This document shows positions 12,785-25,974 of a DNA stretch of 64,000 bases, piece by piece. A model generated the notes under the pieces. That model saw only the letters and a program-made list of their open reading frames with translations. It was not told where the DNA came from and made no database searches. Positions within the stretch are counted from its first letter, which is position 1; the number at the start of each line of letters is the position of its first letter. Source of the stretch: Plectrocnemia conspersa (taxonomy: Eukaryota; Arthropoda; Insecta; Trichoptera; Polycentropodidae); NCBI GenBank assembly GCA_009617715.1, contig VTFK01000365.1:124001-188000 (forward strand), given 5' to 3'. The position numbers and the translations under genes are program-made.

Positions 12785-15700
12785 TTATTTGGAATTCATT
12801 AATGCCGTAAATTGTTTAGTTCCCATGTTAAAAGTAAACATACCATTACCTAAATCGTCTAAATAAAAATGGACCTTTTTAATTGGTAAATTGCTCTCTT
12901 TGATTTTTGAAGTTGCATCTGAAAGTGAAAATTACATTTAAAAATAATACAATTTGAGTCATAAATCCATCAAGAACATGAAGAATAATTAAAAGGACTA
13001 TATTAAGCAGGCAAGAGACAGAAAAGTCTAGGAACTGCTAAATATGAATAGATACTATATATAATTAAAAGGAAAGGGAATATAATATAAAACAATTTAT
13101 TACACATAACATATAAAAAATGCTAGACTATGTTGTATGTGCTACTAGAAATAGGATCATCCGCACACCTTATTCTGTTTCTTCTTCTTTCTGGAATCTA
13201 CAATCACAATAATGGTTATATACTATGGGTCTTCCAGTTTCTCATCTTCAATTTTTCCAGATCATCGTTAAGGCAACTGTTTCATCATTTTTAGGGTCGT
13301 CCCCTAGTCTAATTTTTCTGTAGCCTTCATTTTACATTCTTTCTAAGTGACTTGCCCATCTTAGTTGTTGTGGTTTATAAAAGATGATATATTTTTCATG
13401 CTTAGTCAGCTCTTTTATCTGATCTTGTAAGTTCCATCCACATTTTTTTAAGTGTACAGAATTTTTTCTCAGGATCTTCTGCTCAAAACACTAGCTGTGT
13501 ATTTTATTTTTGAGTCTGACTCGAAACTTCACATTCGTATGTAACGACTGGCCTTATGATGGTATTATAAATAAGCACTTTTAAGCACCTGCTTGCATGC
13601 ATGGAAGCAATTTTATTATGGCACTTTATTTCATATGTATTGGAAGTCTTCTACTCCTTCGTACATATTGCGTTCCATCATAAAGTTACTTGCTGGTTCC
13701 ACTGTACATGAGCTAATAATGTATTTTGTTTTGGGTGTATTTACCTTTAATCATCTGTACTTAACCGCTTCTCAACCAAGATTTGTGGCATCTCTAATCA
13801 GACTCTGTTTTTGCTTCTTATCACCAGCATTTTGAGAGCTCTGAGCATAATATTTCAGTCCTCACAATGAAAACTTGTTTAAATCCAACGAATAAATGTA
13901 TACATGTACTTTACCATTTTCTGTCTCATGACATGTATTTCTGGTATATAGTGAATCTATTTCATACTCTCCTATTATCGCTTCATATTTTTGCACTGCT
14001 GAGAATACTTTGTAAGCTATATTAAGTAAGGTAAGCCCTATGTGCCTTATTACTTTTGAGCCTTGAAATTACATTTTGTACCTCTTTCAACGTAGGGGTT
14101 TGTATTTTTTCTTCCGTGGTGTGATATACTTTTTTCTGATCTTGTCTTATGCTTTCATTTTAGTAATTGTTTGGATTAGTAGCTCGCTAAAGTGCTCTTC
14201 TTATCTTTTCATTATATTATATATGTTTTATCAATCAAAATATTTACATTTTTGCCCTTAAATACATTAAGCCTGCATTAAAAAGTTTTAGCTTATTTTT
14301 ATTTGTTAGAATATCTACAATTGTTATTATTCTTTCTTTGCTCTTCCATTTCTTTTAATTCATTTCTTAACATTACTATATTCTTGGCTCAGTATTTTTT
14401 TTTGCTATTTTGCGTTTTTATTTGTACATATCCACTTGTTAGTGCGTTTCTTTATACATACATTAACTTTTTGCTTCGTTCTTTTGTGCAATTGCTAGTC
14501 TGCATTTATCACTCTTGCTTCTTTCTTATTTTGAATTCTCCAAGTACTTCTTCGCCCTCTCGACGATACATGTTTATAGGTCTTACCAGTATTTGTTGGT
14601 CTCGTTGAGTGATATTCTCTCCATATGGCTCAGCTTATTCTTCATTACCCTCCGATACTCGAGCCTTGTTTCGTTTTGCATTAAGATGTCAGTTTTCCGT
14701 TTGGTCTGAATTACAGATAACATTTCTATATACTTTAACATCCTGTATTGCTGTTTCTTTTTTTTTTTTTTATATCAGTATTATGCTCTCCATATTAACA
14801 TCTATTGCTACCTGTAATCTTAAAATTTATTTTTGTATATATTTGTGTTGAAACCAAGTGCTACAAATTAACAGCCACAAGATAGCATAGACATTCCTCA
14901 TTTTAACTGGTGGTCCAGCTACTTTATTGAAAATATCTTCTTGCCGATTATGGCATTCAAGTCCCACAGAACTATGAGAGTGTCATACACATTTTACTGA
15001 GTTCTACATAGAAAAGATCTTTAATGTCCTCAGATGATTCTTCTGTGAGTCCATAGATGTTAATGAAGGTTATATTGAAGTGTTGTTCTTGTACTCTGTT
15101 GGTCTTATATTGTATATTTATTAAAATTAAGATAAAGGGACTAGATTTTGAAAATATCGAAGAAGGACATTAAAAATAAAAATCATTATTGCTACGGGAG
15201 CTAAAAAAAGATCATTTCGAAAGTACAAATACTGAAGAAATTTACGCTGTACTTTTTCGAGCAGCAATTCATTGCATTGACTTATTACACTAAGCAATCA
15301 CATAATGAAGCCACGCATTTGGGCAACATAAAGAGTGTTCAATACTAAAGTATTCTTAAAATAGGTCCGAATTTTTCAATATGCTACCGAGTATCTTTAT
15401 CTATTCACTGTGAGTCTGCAATGTGTAGACGACTTTATGTACTCAAACATAACATAGAAATCCTTAGAAGAGGAAGGCCTGCCTAGAATACATCCGCCGA
15501 GTATTCCATCGGTATCGAGGACGAGGAATAAAATTGTGTGACAATTCATGACACTGAAAGGCAATCGGTTATCAAAAGCCCACTTCCATGGTACATAAAA
15601 AAATATAATTTCAAGAGGTTATTCATAATGTAAAGGAGAAGAAAGACCTTTGGAACTAGATAGATCAGTGGACTATGGATTCAAGGAGCATATGATGAAG

Positions 15701-18074
15701 AAAACTATGAAAGCAAACAATTAAGTAATTTAAAATTAACCTGTTATTTTGAGTTTGGTTTCTCCTGTGGACGCTCCGATCGAATTTTCAGCTTTGCATG
15801 TATATGTTGCTGAATCTATTACATTTTTTACAACATACTCAATCTTGTTACTAAATCTGATTTTTTAAAACAAAAATTTAGATTGTGAAACTACAAATTG
15901 ACAAATTAATGTTACTTACACAAAATCTTGTTTGGTTTGAAGTAGTTTATCATCTCTAAACCAAGAAGCTGAAACTGGTATCAGACTTTCAAACATACAG
16001 CTAAGAGTGAGGCTTTCGTGAGGATAGACGAGTACCTAAAATATTACTTTATTATCATTATTTTCATTTATATTGTATTAATTTACTAAACTTATACTTT
16101 ATATTAATAATGTGTGATACATTTGGCTAATTTTGTAAAAAGAAAATTCTGAAAAAATGTTATTGAAACAACATTTAATCTAGCATATAAATTGATTTAT
16201 ATTATCTTTTAATAAAATATTATTTTACCTGTGGTTTTACTGTGATGTAGGGTTTTTCTGTAATTTTAAATAAGAAGTCGAAATATTACTCGAATTCATC
16301 TTTCATGTTAATATATACAAACCTGGATTTTGTGCAGTTAATGCAGTAGAACCAGATCTTTTAATACGGTTTCCATCCTTATCCACCCCACTCACCTAAA
16401 TATGAACTTATAATTATTATAATTATAATTTACTCATAGTTTTACAAACTTACTAACAGTAGTGTAAAAATATCCATCAGGTGGAAGGAACGGCTGCGAT
16501 TTATAAATATGGACAACGTTTTTGTCTTTTGTTAATGTTAATTCGATTAAAACTTTCCCTTCCCCATTAGCTAATTCGACATTGTCTAACTGCGAAACTA
16601 GACCTGCGTCATTTCTAATTCTGACAAGTAAACGATTTGCGACACCTATAATGAAATTAATTAGATCTCCATCTAAAAATAAAAATTAGTTTTATCTGCT
16701 ACCTTTCAATGGCCGTTGACAAGTTTCTGTAAAGCTGGAAGTATCATTGATAAAATATCCCAAATCAAATTGTATTTCAGATACTCCGGTTATTTTTACT
16801 GAATGATCATTATCGCTCGATATGATCACAGTCCAATTACCAGGCTCAGGATCGATAATGTTGAAAACCTAAAACATTTAACCTTGTGATGATTAAACAT
16901 TATAATAAATACTAATTAAAATATAATACCTTAATTTCTGTTAAATCTATTATCTTTTCAAATTTATCCGGATCGCTAACTTCTTCACCGCTCGGATTCA
17001 CTACAGTGACATTTGAATTTCCACCAGCTACTGAAACCGTAACTTTATCCAACGTATTATCAACGGCTACCTATTATCGAAATACTTCACGTAAGAGTAA
17101 TTTTTTCCAAATAAGAAATGAGTAATCGGCCTTCTTACAGTATCGTTATGCTCAGATTTTGGATACTGATTTGTATGTAAATCCACAACATTTTCACCAA
17201 TATTATCATTTATGTATTTTAGTACCTAATTATCGTATAATGTATATTGTATTGCAATATAAAATAAAATACAAATATATCCAAAAACCAACCTCAGAAA
17301 CTTCATTTTTTTTAAGATGAAATATTTGACCGGAACTCACAGCCTTGATTTGTTCATAGACTTCGTAATTAATCCGTTTTCTAGGTCGATCTCCACAATT
17401 ACCAGTCAATATAAAAACAACCTTTAAGCGAATGTTATAAATATGATGCACAATAGACGTATTGATCGCAAAAACATTACCTGACTTTTTTTCCTTTGCA
17501 CTAATTCTAAAACAGTTTCAATCAGAGAAACATCTTTGGCAGAAGCGTCGGAGAATACGTATATATAAGAATATGGTAAACATATTTCAAGAGCTGCTTT
17601 AATTCCAGTAAGTGCAAATTCCGGACAATCACCGCCACCGCCTACATTTAATTCTTTTAAAGTTTTTTTAAATAGAGCTTCGTCTGTCGTTTTTAAGATT
17701 GGTCCAATGGCTGCAAGGATTTTGTTATGCTTTAACTATTACTATTGTTTTGTAATAAAAAAATGTGTTTTACTTGGATCGTTGAATGGAACAAATATAT
17801 AATTCTCAATCATATTATAATCCTTATAGCGAATCGTGTCGAAGATCAACGTGGCACCTTCAATCACCTTATTCAATTCCGGTCTCATGGAATTAGTATT
17901 ATCAAACACAAATACTAAACTTTTTCTGATATTATCGTTGTTATCTTGCACATTTCTTAACTCTCCAATGTTATATGACGCAGCATTTGATTTTTTAGAT
18001 TTAATTGACTTTATTGTGAAGCATATTAACAAATACAGAAGCAACTGCTGACAGATGCTTGTGTTCATCTTCAT
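12785..18074 (-). CDS. Hmcn-like: Short hemicentin-like paralogue, copy B: VWA plus one Ig, complete
   Basis: Tandem paralogue of copy A, same orientation. Exons: 18074-17774, 17710-17481, 17421-17293, 17225-17139, 17070-16930, 16868-16703, 16645-16458, 16395-16323, 16257-16229, 16035-15920, 15856-15741, 12918-12785. Total 1710 nt, exactly 569 codons plus TAA. Exons 2, 5-10 match copy A in length to the base (230, 141, 166, 188, 73, 29, 116 nt). Residues 1-26 form a signal peptide. The VWA domain (about 51-220) has MIDAS-like DNTNS at 58-62, GGGDCPEF and FSDA. The linker runs to 448 and one Ig domain covers 449-526. The last exon resembles the first half of copy A's second Ig (ESNLPIKKVHFYLD against [14 protein letters not shown]), then reads into ancestral intron sequence and stops. 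I infer a secreted one-Ig protein. Alternatively, splicing could continue into unseen exons, but I see no Ig exon between 12785 and 11425. Confidence 0.82.
13160..15125 (-). mobile_element. RTE-like LINE remnant in the copy B last intron
   Basis: On the minus strand, broken frames give an endonuclease-like stretch near 15080-14900 (FINIYGLTEES, then LWDLNAI-like). The reverse-transcriptase C-terminal part lies at about 13760-13170, with segments such as NTPKTKYIISSCTVEP, TIIRPVVTYECE, ILRKN and QQLRWASHLERM. This order and these motifs fit RTE/BovB-type or related LINEs. Stops and frameshifts are frequent, so it is dead. Confidence 0.7.
15160..15720 (+). other. Unassigned degraded sequence in the copy B intron
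   Basis: Several short plus-strand reading segments look like a decayed coding element (for example VLFRAAIHCIDLL), but none matched a family I can name. Nothing else is seen between the LINE remnant and exon 15856-15741. Confidence 0.25.
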
Positions 18075-18145
18075 TTATACTTTGATGTATAGCAGTAAAC
18101 GAAAAGATCAGACTGGTTAAAAATATCAATCCGAGTGGCAACATA

Positions 18146-18169
18146 TTCACCCGGGGTCAAATATTATCT
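18146..18169. promoter_or_regulatory. Conserved promoter-proximal motif, copy B
   Basis: TTCACCCGGGGTCAA followed by ATATTATCT, 72-95 bp upstream of the copy B ATG. It is the counterpart of the block at 11598-11621, with one half-site base changed and the GATA-type site kept. The rest of the two upstream regions is barely alignable by eye. Confidence 0.5.
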
Positions 18170-18227
18170 AACTTATCATCCCATACAGACATATCTTAAT
18201 AAAAAAAAAATATTTATTTAATTAATT

Positions 18228-18345
18228 GTAAATCTTCCATTGTAATACAGTTTCAAAAAGGCAAACACAATCAACAACTACTAATTAAGTTGAGAGACAC
18301 CAGACTGAAATCAAAGTCTGTAAATTAGTGACATCAGTCTTATTA
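18228..18345. repeat. Dispersed repeat with GTAAATTAGTGACAT block
   Basis: Shares AATCTTCCRTTG, a degenerate middle and TAAATTAGTGACATC with copies at about 29388-29480. Shorter matches lie at 6650-6700 and 45535-45580. All keep the same plus-strand order. The class is unknown. Confidence 0.55.
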
Positions 18346-18380
18346 ATTATTAACTATTATAAATAGACGTCACTATACAT

Positions 18381-19085
18381 GACCATGCTTAAATTTATTT
18401 TAATTTGGCAATAAGTTAAATGGTCAGAAAAAAATTAAATCTTGGTCAGAATTGTATTAATAGCCTGGTCATAATTATATTATTCAGGACCAGAATAAAT
18501 AACAAATGGTTAGAATAAAAATAGCATACGGTCGGAATAAAAATATAGGATGATCATGTGAATTAAAAAAAATATTTCTTAATGTAAATGAGCAATAAAT
18601 TATTTATTTTATAAATATCTTATAAAATATCTCGCTCGCATCAAAACTGTTCGAGTGAGTGAACGTTGATTAGAACAGTGAACACCCCATGAATAACTCT
18701 TAACGAATCTATTTAATTGTATGTACACGAAAGTATTCAGAGCGACATACGAAGCTGGAATAATAACCGGAGAGCACGCTTGGCTTGTTATGTTGACATT
18801 TGACAATGTTGCGAGCCCAACCAAACACATTGGCCCTAAAACACCATGATGATGATAATGAACTACCGACATGCGAATGACAGATCGACTAGTTGTACCA
18901 AACTTCAGCGTTACAGCAATAACAACACTATACGATAACACTATTGTCAACTGAAAAAATGATTTTGACACATCTATCAAAATAAATTCTAACCATTTAA
19001 TATAAACTCCGAGCAATTAATATAAATTCTGACCGTCTAATATATATTCTGTCTACTTACATTCTGACTGACGTATTCTGACTTT
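18381..19085 (-). mobile_element. Element with inverted arrays of GGTCAGAAT-like motifs
   Basis: The left array (18400-18530) holds six units of 20-23 bp beginning GGTCAGAA or a variant. The right array (18970-19085) carries the reversed motif (ATTCTGAC) about six times. The core includes an antisense ORF of 135 codons (19016-18609) with no recognised family. The core from CATTTTTTCAGTTGRCAAT through GGGCTCGCAACATTGTC is repeated at 25130-25450 in the opposite orientation. I infer a DNA transposon family whose ends are motif arrays. Confidence 0.5.
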
Positions 19086-19090
19086 TTTTT

Positions 19091-20391
19091 AGACAACAAA
19101 ATTTATTAGACATTGAAAAAGATCTCTAGAGGGCATCACGGATACTATCGGTGAAGAATTGTATGATTTCCTGTTAGAAAAATTGGCAAGTTATGAATTA
19201 GATGTTCAAAATATTAGGGGTCAGGGTTATGACAATGAATATAATATGCTAGGTAAAAATATTGTCCTTCAAAAGCGCATATGATACATAAATTCAAGAA
19301 TACTCTTTGTTATTTTTAATGCTCATATATTGAATTTAGTTGTAAGTGATGCACACATATCGATGGGATGTTTTGAAGAAACATTTTAAATTTAACTCTC
19401 AAAAATCTTAGTAGAAAAAGTAGAATTAAAACTATAAGGCCCTTACGTCTTAATGTAAAAAACATAATTAGCAGTTTAACGGAATTAATCAACGATCCTA
19501 CCCAAGATATAAAAACAAAAAATATGACTCATTCATTAGAGCAAAAGATATCTTGTTTCAAATTTATACATTACATAATTAATTCGCATGATTTGCTTTC
19601 AAGGGTAGATATCGTTATTAAAATGTTTCAAAATCCAAATACAAGCTTAGCCGAATGTGTCAATGCCCTTAAAAATCTTCAAATTTATATAATTCTATAA
19701 CGAAATGATGAATGTTTCAATATATTTACTAGCGATGTCGTTACAAAGGCTGAGAAAATTAACACAACTTGAATTTCCTATAAATCGCCAAATTAAAAAG
19801 CTATATCACTTTTTCTACGAAGCCAAATCAAATTCGACTGCAGATCCCATGCAGTAATTTCAAATAAATTTTTATTTCAGGATTTTAGGTCAATGAGCAA
19901 TTCCTTCAATCAATGAAAGTGAATCTTTATTTAGTTTTTTGTATAATTTTAAAAGAAATGGACAATGCTACTTTAGAGAAATATTGTACGAAGCTAGATG
20001 TAAAATTCCAGTCAGGCAAAACAAACATGTCAAAAAGAGATCTGGATGGTATCTAGTTATTTAATGAAATACTGTTTTACCGGAAAATTTATCCAGATTC
20101 CTCGTCATCGAACAATCCTTTACAAATATTACAAAATATCATAAAGGTAGATTTAGTAGCATGTTTCCCAAATTTTACCGTTGCCCTTAGCATTTTTCAA
20201 CACTGCCAGTTTCCGTTGTCACTGGCGAAAGAAGTATTTTAAAACTCAAATTAATTCAAAATTATATCAGGAAAACCTAAGTAGTCTAGCAATAATATTC
20301 ATTACACATAATTTAGCAGAAAGTATGGACTTACCAGAACTAATTGACAAATTCGCGTCTCTAAGAGCCAGAAGAGTATTTTTTAAAACAT
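19091..20391 (+). pseudogene. hAT transposase relic (ZMYM/TTF-like type)
   Basis: Across shifting frames: EELYDFLLEKLASYELDVQNIRGQGYDN near 19150 and a degraded LNLVVSDA segment near 19340. An all-helical middle follows (HSLEQKISCFKFIHYII, SRVDIVIKMFQNPNTSL). The C-terminal dimerisation region (VACFPNFTVALSIFQHCQFPLSLA, NNIHYT-type, LPELIDKFASLRARRV) lies at 20155-20375. This order is that of hAT transposases resembling ZMYM1. Many stops and frameshifts make it non-functional. No terminal repeats were identified. Confidence 0.75.
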
Positions 20392-20689
20392 ATATATTAA
20401 TATTTTTTGTTTAATTGTATAGTATTTAAAAAAGATAAAAGAATTATTTTTGTATATTTAAATATTTAATAAATAATCTGAATTTTGTACAAATAATATG
20501 TTTTAAAATTAATATATTTGTGCGTCCTATCCTACATGAAATACAGTAGACCGGTAAATTGAGGACTATTTGGATGCCTGTCACTTTATGTGTGAGTGCT
20601 CCAAAGAGAAGATATTTCACTACACGCGCCTGATTCGTATATACGTATTGCAAAAAATTGTATGAGTATTTTCTAGTCACCCAAATAGC

Positions 20690-20860
20690 ACGTCCCCAAT
20701 TTACCAGAAAAATACGAGCCTTTTAATTATACATCCGTGAGATTAGAAAAATGTAGGAAAACCCAAGCTATGATAATCGATTTGAATTATAATTATATAA
20801 TAATCACTGATTTCGATCTCTCAGATACGACATAAATAGAAATATAGGATACATACCATA
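20690..20860 (-). repeat. SINE-like repeat tail
   Basis: Contains CATCCGTGAGATTAG, then AAATGTAGGAAAACC and a TATAATTATATAATAATCACTG block, shared with 29565-29650. The reverse complement resembles the tail of the tRNA-derived repeat at 47280-47320. Confidence 0.4.
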
Positions 20861-21196
20861 TTAAAGACTTCATGTATTAATCACCGATTTGTACTACTAC
20901 ACTAATGTGCTGAACTATCGGCTATTTAAAATTTTCTGAATCATGAATAACACTTTTTTGTCAAATAAATAAATTTTGGACTAAATAAATTGAGCTTGAA
21001 AACAAATATTTCTTGAAAAAACAGAAATAATTCAGACTTCTACTCTGTTCTGTATTTTGTTATTTATTTTATTGAATAAATGTAGAAAAATAAAAATAAT
21101 CATCAGAATAACTTTTATATTTAGAAACAATACATATTTATACACATTTTATTATTAAAATAAATCGTTTTAACACATATTTGGAGTATTATTATG

Positions 21197-21208
21197 TTTA
21201 TTTTTATT
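21197..21208 (-). promoter_or_regulatory. Poly(A) signals of ZNF330
   Basis: Two overlapping AATAAA hexamers on the minus strand, about 185-195 nt after the ZNF330 stop. Confidence 0.5.
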
Positions 21209-21391
21209 TTTTAAATATAAATGAATTATGCTGGCGAAGATTTTTTAAATGATAAATATTTTTTTACGTGGTCATCTATTTTTAAATTCATTATATAGCA
21301 GAGGTTATCAATTACATATATTGTGACCTGGTTTACAAAAGTAAAAGCTATGAAAAAAAATATTATTAATACTGGAAGCATATTCTTGCAT

Positions 21392-23941
<2,550 letters not shown>

Positions 23942-24109
23942 TCAACAAATTTACGACTACCGCACCGCAGACGCTTTATTGGTTAAGTGAGCTGTCACTT
24001 TCAGTGACGTTACCGGAACACTGTGCTGCAAGTAGAAAAAATATTGAAACAATTGAAAATTTAAATGAGCAATATATTTTTATACGTAATTTAGCTTTTA
24101 CCAGAGGAG

Positions 24110-24795
24110 GGCAAGTTGACCAGTCAGTGGTCGTTTTATTAATATTTTGATTTCATTAAAATTTGCAAAATGACATGCATTTTTCTAACCAAATTCAAAG
24201 GGATTTAAAATCCACGTGAATTGCGCTAAAATCGTACTGTCGCCATCATAATGAAAATGCTCAGTTATCTAGCGTTCATATTAGGACCTTCTATAACAAT
24301 GTAACGACTTAAAATAAGTAAGAATCGAATTAGACATATCTAAACCTAATTTTGCCCAATAGGAAAGTTTAAAAAACAATTATATTTTCTCAGAAGTCAA
24401 AAATCTACACCAAAAGCAATAAAATCGCATCTCCGCCGCGGGAGCGCTCATTACCGAGCGTTCTCACTACAATAGCGCCAACACAGTTTTATTACTTTTG
24501 ACGTGGATTTTTGACTTCTGAGAAGTGATAATTATTTTTACGCCCACCTATGGACAAAAACTCGGTTTGAATACACTTTTACCAGTACTCTCGTATCACA
24601 GATCCGTAGTAATATCGGTAAGGAAGGTTATAATATTTCTAAAACAGTGTAATATCAAAGTGCAGACAAACTATACAGCAATATGCAAGATGCGACGTCT
24701 GTCTGTACTTTATCTTCCGCAAATTTTCCACAAAGAGATAAGTTGGTTTTGTCTGTATTTTGGACTTGACCCAACGAAAGTTCTAAAACAATAAT
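24110..24795. repeat. Head-to-head pair of the hairpin MITE family
   Basis: Two copies meet around 24455. The left reads CTCAGAAGTCAAAAATC then CAAAAGCAATAAAATCG; the right is the reverse complement (TTATTACTTTTGACGTGG, TTTTTGACTTCTGAG). At the junction lies GAGCGCTCATTACCGAGCGTTCTC, a hairpin. This sits in the 2 kb between ZNF330 and the CKAP2-like gene. Confidence 0.7.
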
Positions 24796-24799
24796 TACA

Positions 24800-25450
24800 T
24801 AGTTAGAATTTTAATACGGTTGTGGTCAGAATTTATATTAAAATATCAGAATACATCAGTCAGAATATAAGCGACTAGAATACACATTGGATAGCCAAAA
24901 CTTTTAATAATTTTGCCCATTGACTTTGCAATAAAATAATTGTTATAAATTTAAAACCATTTTTTTAAACTGCTTTTTATTTTACACAAATATGTTTATT
25001 GGATTTTGAGATACAGTTATTTTATGATTGACTAATTTACAAAATTAATAATCCGAAAAATGCTTGATCAGTGAACTACTCCTAATGCACACAGCGTACG
25101 AGTGGATATACAGATTTTTACAGATGGTCAGAATCATTTTTTCAGTTGGCAATGGTGTAATCGTATAGTGTCGTTATTGCTGTGACGCTTAAAATTGATA
25201 TAATTGATCGATATGTCATTCACATAACGGCAGTTTAATATTAGTATCAAGGTGTTAATAGAATTAATTTGTTGGGCTCGCAACATTGTCAGATGTCAAG
25301 ATAACAAACCAAGCGTTCTTTCTGTCGTTATTCTCGCTTCGTTTGTCGCTCTAAATACTATCGCGTCATACATACAATTAAATAAATACGTTGTGAGTTA
25401 TTAATGGGGTGTTAATTATTTTGACTATCGTTCGCTTGCACTTAACCTGC
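24800..25450 (+). mobile_element. Second copy of the GGTCAGAAT-array element, one end only
   Basis: Four degenerate CAGAAT units lie at 24805-24895 and one at 25124. A core alignable with the reverse strand of 18980-18620 follows: ATCATTTTTTCAGTTGGCAAT, ATCGTATAGTGTYGTTATTGCTG, GGGCTCGCAACATTGTC. The 135-codon frame of the other copy is not preserved, and the far array is missing. Confidence 0.5.
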
Positions 25451-25586
25451 AAGAACGTCATTTCAGATTTTTCTAATGATGTAGAAGAAGATTGGTTGAT
25501 AGTTCATTTTCAATTTTTAAAAAGTCACTATGAAAAATTGTGAGTACCGAATCCAAAAACAGAGTGCTGTTAAAGGGAATACATTT

Positions 25587-25726
25587 TTAACCATTTCACC
25601 GCGAATGACATATAATCTATGGATGTAATCAATAAAATATAAATGTAAAGTTGCCATAAACTTTTTAAAATCAGTTTAAAAGTGCGAAATGACGTGCAGA
25701 AATACCAGTCACTGTCAAAGGGTTAA
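25587..25726. mobile_element. piggyBac-like MITE
   Basis: Bounded by TTAA on both sides with inverted ends TTAACCATTTCACCGC and (reversed) TTAACCCTTTGACAGTG, about 140 bp. TTAA target sites with CCCTTTG-like ends are characteristic of piggyBac relatives. It lies in the likely 5' region of the CKAP2-like gene. Confidence 0.6.
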
Positions 25727-25974
25727 ATAAAACAGTTGAAAATGTTGATAATTATATCGTTACGACCGAAATAAATTTTGTACACTGGCAACATTATATG
25801 AGCGTTTGAATTGAAAGCACAACGACGGATAGGACGCTATACACTTGTTGATTGTCAGTTAATATTTTTGTAAGTTAATTTAATACTTTATCTTTCAACT
25901 ATATGATTATAAATATCACATTATCTTTTAACTATTACAGTGTTGTCTTACAAAGTGGGCTCACAATATTTAAA

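Noticed and set aside
14076..14851. Cluster of hydrophobic plus-strand frames resembling membrane proteins
   Set aside because: They lie antisense to a decayed LINE in an intron; AT-rich antisense frames naturally give Phe/Leu/Ile-rich peptides.
18609..19016. Host gene of 135 codons
   Set aside because: The frame lies inside a repeat whose second copy (25130-25450) does not preserve it; no domain is recognised.
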